Below, piece after piece: positions 24,246 to 33,584 of a DNA stretch of 64,000 nucleotides. Source of the stretch: Flavobacteria bacterium GWA2_35_26 (GTDB lineage: Bacteria > Bacteroidota > Bacteroidia > Flavobacteriales > Flavobacteriaceae); NCBI GenBank assembly GCA_001800905.1, contig MGWH01000004.1, positions 124,001-188,000 of the forward strand, in the 5' to 3' direction. The stretch's first letter is position 1; each line of letters opens with the position of its first letter. The translations under genes and the position numbers were made by a program. Under the pieces are notes generated by a model that did not search any database, was not told the DNA's origin, and saw nothing but the letters and a program-made list of their open reading frames with translations.

Positions 24246-25118
24246 TTAAGGTACATTTTTACCCATGCTTCCACTCCAAATTGCAAACCAATCTTCTTTT
24301 TCTAAAGGCAATTCGGTTGCTTTCATCAACGCCTGAATTCGAGCTACGTTTACCGTTCCAGCAATAGGAATTATTTGAGCAGGATGTTGTAAAATCCAAG
24401 ACAATAAAATCGTGTCAGAACCCACACCATATTTAGCTACCAATTGTGCTAACAATTTTTTCATGCGTCGGGTTTGCTCGTTATCTTCTCTAAACACGCT
24501 TCCCAGAGGATTCCATGACATTGGGCGAATACCGTTGGTTTGCATATAATCCAAACTTCCGTCGAGCATGGCTTCATGATGGGTTGCTGAGAATTGAATT
24601 TGGTTGAAACTAACTTCGGTTTTTTGGCGAATCAATTCAGTTTGCGAAGCTGTGAAATTGGACAAGCCAAAATCAACAATTTTTCCATCGGCCTTTAATT
24701 GAGTTACCGCTTCTGCAATTTCATCGGCTTGCATCAATGGACTCGGGCGGTGCAACAATAGCACGTCTAAATAATCAGTGGCTAAATTTTTCAATGAATT
24801 TTCTACAGACCAAATAATATAGTCTTTGGAATACTCATAATGCTTGATCGAATTGTTTCGATTTTTGGTCACCATTTGGATGCCACATTTCGAAATCAAT
24901 TGAATTTTAGTTCGGTCAATTTTACTCGAAACTAAGGCTTTTCCAAAATCAATTTCAGTGGTATAATCGCCATAAATATCGGCATGATCAAAAGTGGTAA
25001 TTTTATTTTCTAGACAAAGATGGATGATATTATCCATTTCTTTAGTGTTGAGATTTTTGTCCCAAATTCCCCAATTCATTGCTCCAGCAATAATAGGAGA
25101 TAAAGTTGTTTTACTCAT
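24246..25118 (-). CDS. Aldo/keto reductase, YdhF-like
   Basis: 290 residues. The AKR tetrad is visible: Asp and Tyr in FDHADIYGDY, Lys in QLISKCG, His in DVLLLHRPSPL. The NADPH-binding tail is IPIAGTVNVARIQALMKATE. The GAMNWGIWDKNL start and SWNPLGS match the YdhF group. Role: NADPH-dependent carbonyl reduction of an unknown aldehyde or ketone. It is the first gene of the three-gene minus-strand operon, transcribed away from the MoxR/Bat operon. Confidence 0.92.
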   Translation of the reverse strand: MSKTTLSPIIAGAMNWGIWDKNLNTKEMDNIIHLCLENKITTFDHADIYGDYTTEIDFGKALVSSKIDRTKIQLISKCGIQMVTKNRNNSIKHYEYSKDYIIWSVENSLKNLATDYLDVLLLHRPSPLMQADEIAEAVTQLKADGKIVDFGLSNFTASQTELIRQKTEVSFNQIQFSATHHEAMLDGSLDYMQTNGIRPMSWNPLGSVFREDNEQTRRMKKLLAQLVAKYGVGSDTILLSWILQHPAQIIPIAGTVNVARIQALMKATELPLEKEDWFAIWSGSMGKNVP

Positions 25119-25330
25119 TGCGGTAAGAAGTATTTATATTTTGTAAATCTAGTATTTTTAGCCGAATTGGATCCAGTTTTTAAAAATAGGCAAATCCAAT
25201 CACAATTCGTCCTTAAAATTAGCGATTTCGTTGAAGTTTTAACCATTCTTTAACATCCTACTTCTAAAAAAAAATTCAATTTGCACTCGCAAAAGAAAAC
25301 CGTATCAAAATTGGTTTAAAAAATATCACA

Positions 25331-26335
25331 ATGGAAGAGAATACATCGACTTTAGACATTAGAGCAATTAATGAAAAAATAGAAAGAGAAAGTGCTTTTA
25401 TCGATCTCCTTACTATGGAAATGAACAAGGTGATTGTGGGTCAAAAGCACATGGTAGAACGATTATTAATCGGATTGTTAGGCCAAGGACATATCTTATT
25501 AGAAGGGGTGCCAGGATTAGCTAAGACTTTAGCCATTAATACACTTTCGCAAGCTGTAGCCGGTTCGTTTAGCCGAATCCAGTTCACGCCGGATTTATTA
25601 CCTGCGGATGTTGTTGGAACGATGATTTACAACATCAAACAGAATGAATTTTCAATCAAAAAGGGACCTATTTTTGCCAATTTCGTTTTAGCCGACGAGA
25701 TCAACCGTGCGCCAGCCAAAGTTCAATCCGCTTTGTTAGAGGCAATGCAGGAAAAACAAGTGACTATTGGCGATACCACTTTTAAATTAGATAAGCCATT
25801 TTTAGTTTTGGCTACTCAAAACCCAATTGAACAAGAAGGAACGTACCAATTACCAGAGGCGCAAGTCGATCGTTTTATGTTGAAAACGGTAATTGATTAT
25901 CCAAAAATGGACGAAGAGCGTTTAGTGATTCGCCAGAACTTGAGCGGAAGCTATGAAAAAGTAAACCAAGTGGTTTCAATCGAACAAATTTTACGCGCTC
26001 AAGAGGCCGTTCGTGAAGTGTATATGGACGAAAAAATCGAGAAATACATTTTGGATATTATTTTCGCCACACGTTACCCAGAAAAATACAAATTAGCCGA
26101 CTTAAAACCATTGATTAGCTTTGGTTCATCGCCACGTGGAAGTATTAATTTGGCCAATGCCGCTAAATGTTATGCTTTTATCAAACGTAGAGGATATGTA
26201 ATTCCAGAAGACGTTCGTGCTGTAGTTCACGATGTATTGCGCCATAGAATTGGAGTTACTTACGAAGCAGAAGCTGAAAATATTACTTCAGTAGACATCA
26301 TCAACAAAATCGTAAACGAAGTTGAGGTTCCTTAA
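25331..26335 (+). CDS. MoxR-family AAA+ ATPase
   Basis: 334 residues. Walker A is GVPGLAKT (residues 59-66), Walker B is LADEINRAP with Asp122-Glu123, sensor 1 is LVLATQNPIEQEGT, and the arginine-finger region is PRGSINLANAAKC. MoxR ATPases act as chaperones for von Willebrand factor A (VWA) proteins. It heads the operon encoding DUF58, BatA, BatB, BatC, BatD and BatE, linked in Bacteroides to aerotolerance and envelope stress. A 211-bp upstream region holds a near-consensus TCAATTTG (25276-25283). A 139-nt gap separates it from the DUF58 gene, the longest in the operon. Confidence 0.95.
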   Translation: MEENTSTLDIRAINEKIERESAFIDLLTMEMNKVIVGQKHMVERLLIGLLGQGHILLEGVPGLAKTLAINTLSQAVAGSFSRIQFTPDLLPADVVGTMIYNIKQNEFSIKKGPIFANFVLADEINRAPAKVQSALLEAMQEKQVTIGDTTFKLDKPFLVLATQNPIEQEGTYQLPEAQVDRFMLKTVIDYPKMDEERLVIRQNLSGSYEKVNQVVSIEQILRAQEAVREVYMDEKIEKYILDIIFATRYPEKYKLADLKPLISFGSSPRGSINLANAAKCYAFIKRRGYVIPEDVRAVVHDVLRHRIGVTYEAEAENITSVDIINKIVNEVEVP

Positions 26336-26362
26336 ATATAAGTGCTCAGCGTTCAGGTTTTT

Positions 26363-26467
26363 AGTATTCAGTTTACCAACAATACTTTAAATCGAACACT
26401 TATAATACAGTAATGATTTTAGAATTTGAACTTTTACTGATCACTTTTTAACGGATTACTGAACACT
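26363..26467. repeat. Decayed inverted repeat between moxR and the DUF58 gene
   Basis: AGTATTCAGT (26363-26372) and ACTGAACACT (26458-26467) are near-inverted copies (one mismatch), and related CAGCGTTCAG wording occurs at 26347-26356. No ORF or terminator is evident in this 139-nt gap. It may be a worn intergenic repeat. Confidence 0.25.
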
Positions 26468-26474
26468 AATTAAA

Positions 26475-27338
26475 ATGGATACAAAAGACCTACTCAAAAA
26501 AGTCCGAAAAATAGAAATCAAAACCCGAAGATTGAGCGATCATATCTTTTCGGGCGAATACCACACATCTTTTAAAGGGCGTGGGATGACTTTTAGCGAA
26601 GTACGTCAATACCAATACGGTGATGATATTCGTGCCATAGACTGGAATGTAACTGCACGTTATAACGAAGCTCATGTCAAAGTTTTTGAAGAAGAACGTG
26701 AATTGACCATGATGTTGATGGTGGATATTTCAGGATCGGAGAGTTTTGGTTCCAAAAATCAATTTAAAAAAGACATTGTTACTGAAATTGCCGCCACCAT
26801 GGCTTTTTCGGCGACTCAAAATAATGACAAGATTGGATTGATTTTGTTTTCAGACACCATCGAATTGTACATACCACCCAAAAAAGGCCGTTCGCATGTG
26901 TTGCGAATTATTCGCGAGCTGATCGAATTTGAACCTAAGAGCAACAAGACTGATTTGGCACAAGCCCTAAAATTTTTATCGGGAACACAAAAAAAGAAAG
27001 CCATCGTTTTTGTCATTTCGGATTTCATGACACAGGAATACGAGCAAACTTTAAAAATAGCCTCAAAAAAACACGATATTACAGGAATTCGAGTGTACGA
27101 TATTCGTGAAGAAAAAATACCTAATTTGGGGATGGTGCCAATGCTGGATGCCGAAACAGGAGCGATACAATTAGTGGACACGGGATCTAAATCAGTTCGT
27201 ATGAATTATGAAAAATACTATCACGATCGCGTGGCGTATTTTAAAGAAACCTTTAGTAAGTCAGGTTCAGGAGTGGTGAACACCCGAGTGGATGAAAGTT
27301 ATGTAACCAAATTATTAGGGTATTTTAAATCGAGATAA
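26475..27338 (+). CDS. DUF58 domain protein of the Bat operon
   Basis: 287 residues. The DUF58 signature is strong: FSGEYHTSFKGRGMTFSEVR then QYQYGDDIRAIDWNVTARYN, followed by a VWA-like core with MIDAS loop MVDISGSESFG and the second loop NDKIGLILFSDTIELYIP. No signal or TM segment is seen, so it should be cytoplasmic or peripheral at the inner face. In Bacteroidota this gene follows moxR and the pair is thought to assemble or activate the membrane VWA proteins encoded downstream. Confidence 0.92.
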   Translation: MDTKDLLKKVRKIEIKTRRLSDHIFSGEYHTSFKGRGMTFSEVRQYQYGDDIRAIDWNVTARYNEAHVKVFEEERELTMMLMVDISGSESFGSKNQFKKDIVTEIAATMAFSATQNNDKIGLILFSDTIELYIPPKKGRSHVLRIIRELIEFEPKSNKTDLAQALKFLSGTQKKKAIVFVISDFMTQEYEQTLKIASKKHDITGIRVYDIREEKIPNLGMVPMLDAETGAIQLVDTGSKSVRMNYEKYYHDRVAYFKETFSKSGSGVVNTRVDESYVTKLLGYFKSR

Positions 27339-27359
27339 AGATTGTATTAAAAGGCATCA

Positions 27360-28985
27360 ATGAAAAAAATAGTATTCATAGTATTTTATCTTCTTTCCAC
27401 CGCACTTTTTGCACAAAAGGTGACGACGGTTATCGATACGACGCGTATTAAAATTGGAGCCGAGTTCAAATTGACTTTGAAAACCTCTGTGGACACTTCG
27501 GCCAGAGTGGTTTTTCCTAATTTGAAAAACATTGGCGCTTTAGAAGTAATTCGTTCCTATCCAATTGATACGATTCGAAATAATGATCGCTACGAATTGA
27601 TTAAAAAATACGGTCTAACCCAATTTGATTCTGGGAAATATACAATTCCAAGACTGTCCATTTTGATCGACAAAAAACCGGTTTTCTCTGATTCTATTCT
27701 GGTGGAGGTGGCCAATGTAAAAGTGGATACTTTACAACAGAAAATGTACGATATCAAGGATATTGTCGCCGCTGAAAGTCATTGGGGCAATTGGTGGAAA
27801 TACCTGTTAGCAATTATTCTATTAGCAGGATTAGGAGCTTTGGGGTATTGGTATTTCAAGAAAAAACAAAAGAAAAATACGGAAGAAGAAGTATATACCA
27901 CACCTATAGAAAAAGCCACTTCTTTGCTAACAATTTTGGAGAAAAAAGAATTGTGGCAACAAGGTGAAATCAAAGAATATTACAGTCAATTGACCGATAT
28001 TGCACGAAATTATATCGAAGAAGCAATTGAAATTCCAGCGATGGAAAGCACCACTTCGGAACTGATTACGGCTTTGAAAGCCGCTTCGGTCAAAAAGAAA
28101 ATGACGCTTTCGCAAGAAACAATTGAAAATTTAGAACGGGTTTTAAAACAAGCTGACTTGGTAAAATTTGCGAAGTCAAAACCACTCGATTTTGAAATTA
28201 CCGATGACAGAAATAAAATTCAAAAAGCGATTTTGACTTTGGACAAAGCCATTCCTGTGGAAGTCCCGGAAGAAGAAGATTTGCTTTTAAACGAGGCGCA
28301 AAGACAACATCAAATTCAATTGCAGTTGAAGAAAAAGAGAGCCAAACAAATCCGCACGGCGATTATTTCAGCCCTAGTTTTGCTGGTAGTCGTTACGGGA
28401 TTTTTTGTAGCTACTCGAGGATTTGGCTATGTCATTGATACTGTTTTTGGTCGCGAAACTAAGGAATTGTTAGAAGGAGAATGGGTGAAAAGTGAATACG
28501 GAAACCCAGGAATTTTAATTGAAACGCCTCAAGTATTAAAAAGAGTAGATGCTGAAAAAGTATTGCCAAAAAACACCATGGCACTGATCAAAGAAATGCA
28601 ATTGTTTCAGTATGGCGATATAATAAACGGGTTGTATTTCATGGTATCTACGAGTCAATTCAAACGACCAACCGACATTGATTTGGCGAAAGCCATGGAA
28701 GGCAATTTAAAAATAATTGAAGCTCAAGGCGGTCAAAATATCATCGTGAAACAAGAAGATTTTGAAACCGAAAGCGGCGTTCAAGGATTAAAAGGCTACG
28801 GAACGATGTCGATATTAAATCCGTTAACCAAGTCGAGCGAAAAAGTATATTATGAGATTTTATATTTCAAACAAAATCAAGGATTACAACAAATTATGAT
28901 TGTATTTCCTGAGGGTGACCAATATGGAAGCGCTATTGCAGAGCGCATGTTACAATCAGTTGAACTAAGACAAGCCGGTAATTAA
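27360..28985 (+). CDS. Bat-operon membrane protein with BatD-like N-terminal domain
   Basis: 541 residues. A signal peptide (residues 1-19) precedes a beta-rich periplasmic domain resembling the repeats in BatD, a TM helix at about 145-165 (WWKYLLAIILLAGLGALGYW), and a helical cytoplasmic segment (ELWQQGEIKEYYSQLTDIAR, like DUF4381/BatD C-termini). A second TM lies at about 334-352 (AIISALVLLVVVTGFFVATR), then an extracytoplasmic domain of about 180 residues with no recognised family (LLEGEWVKSEYGNPGILIE onward). The stop overlaps the batA start by 1 nt (TAATG). The last domain appears unusual for the operon. Confidence 0.7.
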   Translation: MKKIVFIVFYLLSTALFAQKVTTVIDTTRIKIGAEFKLTLKTSVDTSARVVFPNLKNIGALEVIRSYPIDTIRNNDRYELIKKYGLTQFDSGKYTIPRLSILIDKKPVFSDSILVEVANVKVDTLQQKMYDIKDIVAAESHWGNWWKYLLAIILLAGLGALGYWYFKKKQKKNTEEEVYTTPIEKATSLLTILEKKELWQQGEIKEYYSQLTDIARNYIEEAIEIPAMESTTSELITALKAASVKKKMTLSQETIENLERVLKQADLVKFAKSKPLDFEITDDRNKIQKAILTLDKAIPVEVPEEEDLLLNEAQRQHQIQLQLKKKRAKQIRTAIISALVLLVVVTGFFVATRGFGYVIDTVFGRETKELLEGEWVKSEYGNPGILIETPQVLKRVDAEKVLPKNTMALIKEMQLFQYGDIINGLYFMVSTSQFKRPTDIDLAKAMEGNLKIIEAQGGQNIIVKQEDFETESGVQGLKGYGTMSILNPLTKSSEKVYYEILYFKQNQGLQQIMIVFPEGDQYGSAIAERMLQSVELRQAGN

Positions 28986-29986
28986 TGGAAAAACTAAGCT
29001 TTTTAAATCCAGAATTTTTTTGGTTGTTGCTATTAATTCCAGCAGCAGCAGCTTGGTTGTACCTGAAACGAAACCAACAAACGGCGACATTGAAAATAAG
29101 TTCGACCGAAGGTTTTATTGGTTCTAAATCATTTATTGTAAGACTCTATCCTTTTTTGGGGGTGTTTCGTTTGTTGGCTTTGACCGCCTTAATTGTAGCC
29201 ATGGCAAGACCTAGAACGGTAGACATTAGCAACAAAACCAAGACTACAAAAGGGATTGATATTGTGATGGCGATTGACGTTTCGGGGAGTATGTTGGCCA
29301 AGGATTTGAAACCGAACCGAATGGAGGCTTTGAAAAAAGTAGCTGCAAGTTTTGTTGACGAAAGGCCAAACGATCGAATTGGGTTAGTGGTGTATGCTTC
29401 TGAAGCCTATACCAAAACTCCGGTTACCAGTGATAAAGCGATTATTCAACAAGCGATAGAAAGTATCAAATACGATAATGTGTTGCAAGATGGAACGGGT
29501 ATTGGGATGGGATTGGCGACAGCCGTAAACCGTTTGAAAGACAGTAAAGCCAAAAGCAAAGTGATTATTCTATTGACTGATGGTGTCAACAATGCTGGGT
29601 TTATTGAACCTGAAACAGCTTCGGACATTGCAAAACAATACGGAATTAAAGTCTACACAGTTGGGATTGGAACCAATGGCATGGCCGAATTTCCGTATGC
29701 GATTGCTGCAAATGGACAATTTTTATTTCGTATGATGCAGGTAGAAATTGACGAACAGTTGATGAAAAATATTGCTCGCAAAACCGACGGGAAATATTTT
29801 AGAGCGACTAGCAATAATAAATTAGAAGAAATATATGCCGCCATCAATAAGCTAGAAACTACCGAAATAGAGGAGCTGAAGTTTTACGATTATGATGAAA
29901 AATACAGACCCTTTGTTTGGTTAGCAGGATTTTTATTGTTGCTAGAATTGGGATTGCGAAATACGGTATACCGATCATTTATTTAA
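28985..29986 (+). CDS. batA: VWA-domain membrane protein BatA
   Basis: 333 residues. Two N-terminal hydrophobic helices (FWLLLLIPAAAAWLYL, LLALTALIVAMARP) frame a short BatA-type N-terminal domain. The VWA domain follows (residues about 90-280) with MIDAS motif AIDVSGSM, RPNDRIGLVVYASEAYTKTP and LLTDGVNNAG. A C-terminal TM helix is FVWLAGFLLLLELGL. The intact DxSxS...T...D metal site suggests Mg-dependent partner binding. Location is the inner membrane with the VWA domain in the periplasm or cytoplasm depending on topology. It is 1 nt from batB. Confidence 0.92.
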   Translation: MEKLSFLNPEFFWLLLLIPAAAAWLYLKRNQQTATLKISSTEGFIGSKSFIVRLYPFLGVFRLLALTALIVAMARPRTVDISNKTKTTKGIDIVMAIDVSGSMLAKDLKPNRMEALKKVAASFVDERPNDRIGLVVYASEAYTKTPVTSDKAIIQQAIESIKYDNVLQDGTGIGMGLATAVNRLKDSKAKSKVIILLTDGVNNAGFIEPETASDIAKQYGIKVYTVGIGTNGMAEFPYAIAANGQFLFRMMQVEIDEQLMKNIARKTDGKYFRATSNNKLEEIYAAINKLETTEIEELKFYDYDEKYRPFVWLAGFLLLLELGLRNTVYRSFI

Positions 29987-29987
29987 A

Positions 29988-31022
29988 ATGGAATTAGACG
30001 AAAAAAAATATTTGTACTTACTTTTTCTATTGCCACTTTTGGTGCTGGTTTTTCTTTTCAATATGTATTGGAAAAGAAAAAAACAACGCGAATTTGGTGA
30101 TTTAGAATTGGTACAACGATTGAGTCCTGAAAGTTCTCTATTCAAACCGATATTAAAATTAAGCGTATTGCTTTTGGCACTTACAGCTTTGATTTTAGGT
30201 TTGGTCAATCCAAAAATTGGGACCAAAATGGAAACTGTAAAGCGTGAAGGAATCGACATTGTTTTTGCAATAGATGTTTCTAAAAGTATGCTGTGCGAAG
30301 ACGTGGCTCCTAATCGTTTGGATAAAAGCAAACAATTGGTTTCTCAAATTATCAATCAATTAGGCAATGATAGAATTGGGATTGTGGCGTATGCAGGAAG
30401 TTCGTTTCCGGTTTTACCAATTACTACAGATTACAGTGTAGCCAAAATGTTCTTGCAAAGTATGAACACCGATATGGTTTCGTCTGTAGGAACGTCTTTG
30501 GATGAAGCGATTAAATTGTCGGCAACCTATTTTGATGATAAAAAAACCAGCAAATTATTGATTCTAGTTTCAGACGGAGAAGACCATTCAGAAGGTGCCG
30601 AAGCCGCTGCAGAAGAAGCTAATAAATTAGGCATTAAAATCATTACTATTGGTGTTGGAACTCCAAATGGAGGGACTATTCCGTTACGTCGTAATGGTGT
30701 GATGGAAGGCTTAAAAAGAGATAGCAATAACGAAGTGGTGATTACCAAATTGAACTCGGAAAGTTTGACAGCTATTGCAAAAGCGACCAAGGGCGGTTAT
30801 GCCAATGGTGCCAATACCAAAGAGGTTATTGATTATGTTAAAAACGCTTTGAATAATATAGAGAAAACCGAATTTGAAGCCACCCAAATGGCCGATTTTC
30901 AATCGCAATTTCAGTGGTTTTTAGGATTTGCATTCTTGTTGTTATTTGCTGATGTTTTTCTATTGGAATGCAAAACTAAATGGGTAAACCGACTCAATTT
31001 GTTTAATGAAAAGGAACAATAA
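29988..31022 (+). CDS. batB: VWA-domain membrane protein BatB
   Basis: 344 residues, paralogous to BatA. N-terminal TM helices are YLYLLFLLPLLVLVFLFNMY and FKPILKLSVLLLALTALILG. The MIDAS motif is AIDVSKSM, with LGNDRIGIVAYAGSSFPVLP and LVSDGEDHSEGA completing the metal site. The C-terminal TM is FLGFAFLLLFADVFLL. BatA and BatB are believed to act as a pair. A single nucleotide separates it from each neighbour, so translation is coupled. Confidence 0.92.
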   Translation: MELDEKKYLYLLFLLPLLVLVFLFNMYWKRKKQREFGDLELVQRLSPESSLFKPILKLSVLLLALTALILGLVNPKIGTKMETVKREGIDIVFAIDVSKSMLCEDVAPNRLDKSKQLVSQIINQLGNDRIGIVAYAGSSFPVLPITTDYSVAKMFLQSMNTDMVSSVGTSLDEAIKLSATYFDDKKTSKLLILVSDGEDHSEGAEAAAEEANKLGIKIITIGVGTPNGGTIPLRRNGVMEGLKRDSNNEVVITKLNSESLTAIAKATKGGYANGANTKEVIDYVKNALNNIEKTEFEATQMADFQSQFQWFLGFAFLLLFADVFLLECKTKWVNRLNLFNEKEQ

Positions 31023-31023
31023 A

Positions 31024-31782
31024 ATGATGAAAAAGGTATTTGTATTTATTTTGCTTATTTTTTCTTTGGCGATTACAGCCCAAGAGAAAGATGCTCTTTT
31101 GCCTAAAGCAAATGAAGAATTTGCTGCAAAAAAATATGCCGATGCCGAAGCCAATTACCGAATTTCACATTCTAAATTTCCAAGAAGAACCGTAGCGTAT
31201 TACAATTTAGGAAATGCCATTTACCGACAAAATCAGTTTTCGGAATCCAAGATTGCTTTTGCCAATGCATTAAAAAATATTAAAACCTATCCTCAAAAAC
31301 ACAAAGCGTTTCACAACTTAGGAAATGTGTTTATGAAGGAGAAAAATTATTCGCAAGCGGTCGAAGCTTATAAAAATGCGCTTCGCAATAATCCGGAAGA
31401 TGATGAATCGCGATATAATTTTTCTTTGGCCAAAAAAATGCTGAAAGACAATCCGCCAAAAGACGACAAGAATAAAGATAAAAATAAGGACAAGAACAAA
31501 GACAAAAAGGAAGATAAGAAAGACGGCGAGAATAAAGATAAGGATAAGAACAAAGATAAAAAAGACGATAAGAAAGACGGCGACAAGGATAAAAATAAGT
31601 CGGATAAAAAAGACGATCCTTCTAAAAATCAAGGTCAGCCAAAACCAAATCCTGGCGGAATTTCGCAGCAACGCGTTCAGAATTTATTAGATGCGGTAAA
31701 CAATGAAGAAAAGAAAATTCAGAATAAAGTCAATGCTCAAAAAGTAAAAGGAAAACCGGTTCAAACAGAAAAAGACTGGTAA
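31024..31782 (+). CDS. batC: TPR protein BatC with Lys/Asp-rich tract
   Basis: About 252 residues from the ATG at 31024 (a second ATG follows at once; an ATG at 31006 would overlap batB and is less likely). A signal peptide MMKKVFVFILLIFSLAITAQ precedes three TPR units (for example AVAYYNLGNAIYRQNQFSES-like, KAFHNLGNVFMKEKNYSQAV, EAYKNALRNNPEDDESRYNF). Positions about 31459-31640 encode a low-complexity tract of repeated DKNKDK and DKKDGDKDK units. A short conserved C-terminus follows (GISQQRVQNLLDAVNNEEKK). It is a periplasmic scaffold of the Bat complex. The repeat tract is likely variable in length between strains. Confidence 0.9.
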   Translation: MMKKVFVFILLIFSLAITAQEKDALLPKANEEFAAKKYADAEANYRISHSKFPRRTVAYYNLGNAIYRQNQFSESKIAFANALKNIKTYPQKHKAFHNLGNVFMKEKNYSQAVEAYKNALRNNPEDDESRYNFSLAKKMLKDNPPKDDKNKDKNKDKNKDKKEDKKDGENKDKDKNKDKKDDKKDGDKDKNKSDKKDDPSKNQGQPKPNPGGISQQRVQNLLDAVNNEEKKIQNKVNAQKVKGKPVQTEKDW

Positions 31783-31815
31783 GTAATTTGAAATAAGAAT
31801 ACCCTTTAATACCCA

Positions 31816-33573
31816 ATGAAAAAATACATACTACTATTATTAATCAGTTTTCAAGGACTTCTGGCTCAAGTACAATTTGAGGCAAAAGTTAGCAGAAACT
31901 CGCTCGGTCTTAACGAAAGGCTTCGAGTAGATTTTATAATGAATGTAGACGGAGATAATTTTGTACAACCCAACTTCGAAGGTTTTCGAGTAATTGCAGG
32001 ACCGAGTCAGCAAATCAGTCAATCGTGGATTAATGGGCGAAGTTCTTTCGAAAAAATATATTCCTATTTTTTATTGCCTTTGCAAAAAGGAAATTTGGTA
32101 ATCAAACAAGCGGTGATTGAGTTCAATGGCCAATTGTATAAAACTGCTCCAATTCGAGTTACGGTAACCAATCCGGTGCAACAACAAGCTGATCCTAACG
32201 ATCCAAATGCGCCACAAATTTCAGCAGACAATAACATTTACCTCGTAGCGGATATTTCTAAAACCAATCCGTACATCAACGAACCGATTACGGTAGTCTA
32301 TAAATTGTATTTCAGCTACAATATTGGAATTACCAATTGGCGCGAATTGGACAAACCCAAATACAATGATTTTTGGAGTCAAAATATCGATATCAAACAA
32401 TTGGTTGCCGAAGAAGGTATGTTCAAAGGACAACGCTATCGCTTTGTTACCCTCAGAAAAACGGTGCTTTATCCTCAAAAATCGGGACGTCTAAAAATCG
32501 AACCTTTAGCACTTGATATCGATGTGCAATTGCCAACCAACCGTAGGGATATGTTTGGTAGAGTCATGATTACCGAAGGCAACAAACGCGTTTCGGCAGG
32601 TACTAAAACGATAACGGTAAAACCACTTCCTGAAGCGGGAAAACCTGTAGGATTTTCCGGTGCAGTGGGTAACTTTGATTTCAAAGTAACGCCAACCAAA
32701 ACCAATTTGAAAAACGGAGAAAGTTTAGATTTGGTGGTAAGTGTTAGTGGAAAAGGGAATTTGAAATTATTTGATTTGCCTAAACCAGTAGCGCCTAATG
32801 CACTCGAAATGTATGATGCTGTTCACAAAGAACAAGTCAACACAGGCTTATCCGGAATGACCGGAAAAATAGCAGACAGCTATACCATTGTGCCGCAATA
32901 CAAAGGAAAATATCCAATCAAACCAATGCAGTTTAGCTATTTTGATTTGGGTTCAGGGACGTATAAAACGATCACTTCAGAAGAAATACTAATTAATGTA
33001 TTGGATGGACCAACTGCATCTCAGGCTGTAGATTCAACTAATGGAGGCAATAAAAACAAAATTGAAAAACTAGAACAATTTAAATTCATCAAATTAAAAA
33101 CCGAATTACTTCCTTTAAAACAGCAAGATTTCTTCGGCTCGTTATGGTATTATTTATTGTTATTGCTGCCATTTATAGCCTTGCCAATTTTGGTGCTTTT
33201 GAGAAAAAGAAAAGAAGCGTTAGATGGCGATGTGATTGGAAACAGAATCAGAATGAACAACCGTTTGGCGAAGAAATATTTGTCAGAAGCTAAAAAGCAA
33301 ATCCATAATAAAGAGCCGTTTTATGTGGCTTTGGAAAAAGCGATGCACAATTTCTTGAAAGCCAAATTACACATTGAAACTTCGGAAATGAGTAAAGACA
33401 ATATTCAAGAGGTATTATTGTCTCGCAACGCTAATCCTGAAACGGTTATTGATTTTATTGCCTTGACAGAGAATTGTGAACTGGCACGTTATGCACCAGC
33501 TTCTAGTACGTCAATTCAAAATGATTTTGACAAAGCAGTAGAGATAATTTCAGCATTGGAAAAACAGATTTAA
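31816..33573 (+). CDS. batD: Oxygen-tolerance protein BatD
   Basis: 585 residues. After a signal peptide (cleavage near LLAQ, residue 18) come tandem beta-sandwich domains. Family landmarks are VSRNSLGLNERLRVDFIMNV, NPYINEPITVVYKLYFSYNI, FKGQRYRFVTLRKTVLYPQK, and VSGKGNLKLFDLPKPVAP (about residue 310). A TM helix is YYLLLLLPFIALPILVLL (about 445), then a cytoplasmic helical tail. This is the BatD (PF13584) architecture. It probably binds the VWA pair BatA/BatB in the inner membrane. Confidence 0.93.
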   Translation: MKKYILLLLISFQGLLAQVQFEAKVSRNSLGLNERLRVDFIMNVDGDNFVQPNFEGFRVIAGPSQQISQSWINGRSSFEKIYSYFLLPLQKGNLVIKQAVIEFNGQLYKTAPIRVTVTNPVQQQADPNDPNAPQISADNNIYLVADISKTNPYINEPITVVYKLYFSYNIGITNWRELDKPKYNDFWSQNIDIKQLVAEEGMFKGQRYRFVTLRKTVLYPQKSGRLKIEPLALDIDVQLPTNRRDMFGRVMITEGNKRVSAGTKTITVKPLPEAGKPVGFSGAVGNFDFKVTPTKTNLKNGESLDLVVSVSGKGNLKLFDLPKPVAPNALEMYDAVHKEQVNTGLSGMTGKIADSYTIVPQYKGKYPIKPMQFSYFDLGSGTYKTITSEEILINVLDGPTASQAVDSTNGGNKNKIEKLEQFKFIKLKTELLPLKQQDFFGSLWYYLLLLLPFIALPILVLLRKRKEALDGDVIGNRIRMNNRLAKKYLSEAKKQIHNKEPFYVALEKAMHNFLKAKLHIETSEMSKDNIQEVLLSRNANPETVIDFIALTENCELARYAPASSTSIQNDFDKAVEIISALEKQI

Positions 33574-33584
33574 CGGATAACGAA

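Noticed and set aside
31318-31671. Long hydrophobic open frame on the minus strand opposite batC
   Set aside because: It is the complement of the Lys/Asp repeat tract, so its Phe/Ile/Leu richness is a by-product of AAA/GAT-type codons. There is no start signal.
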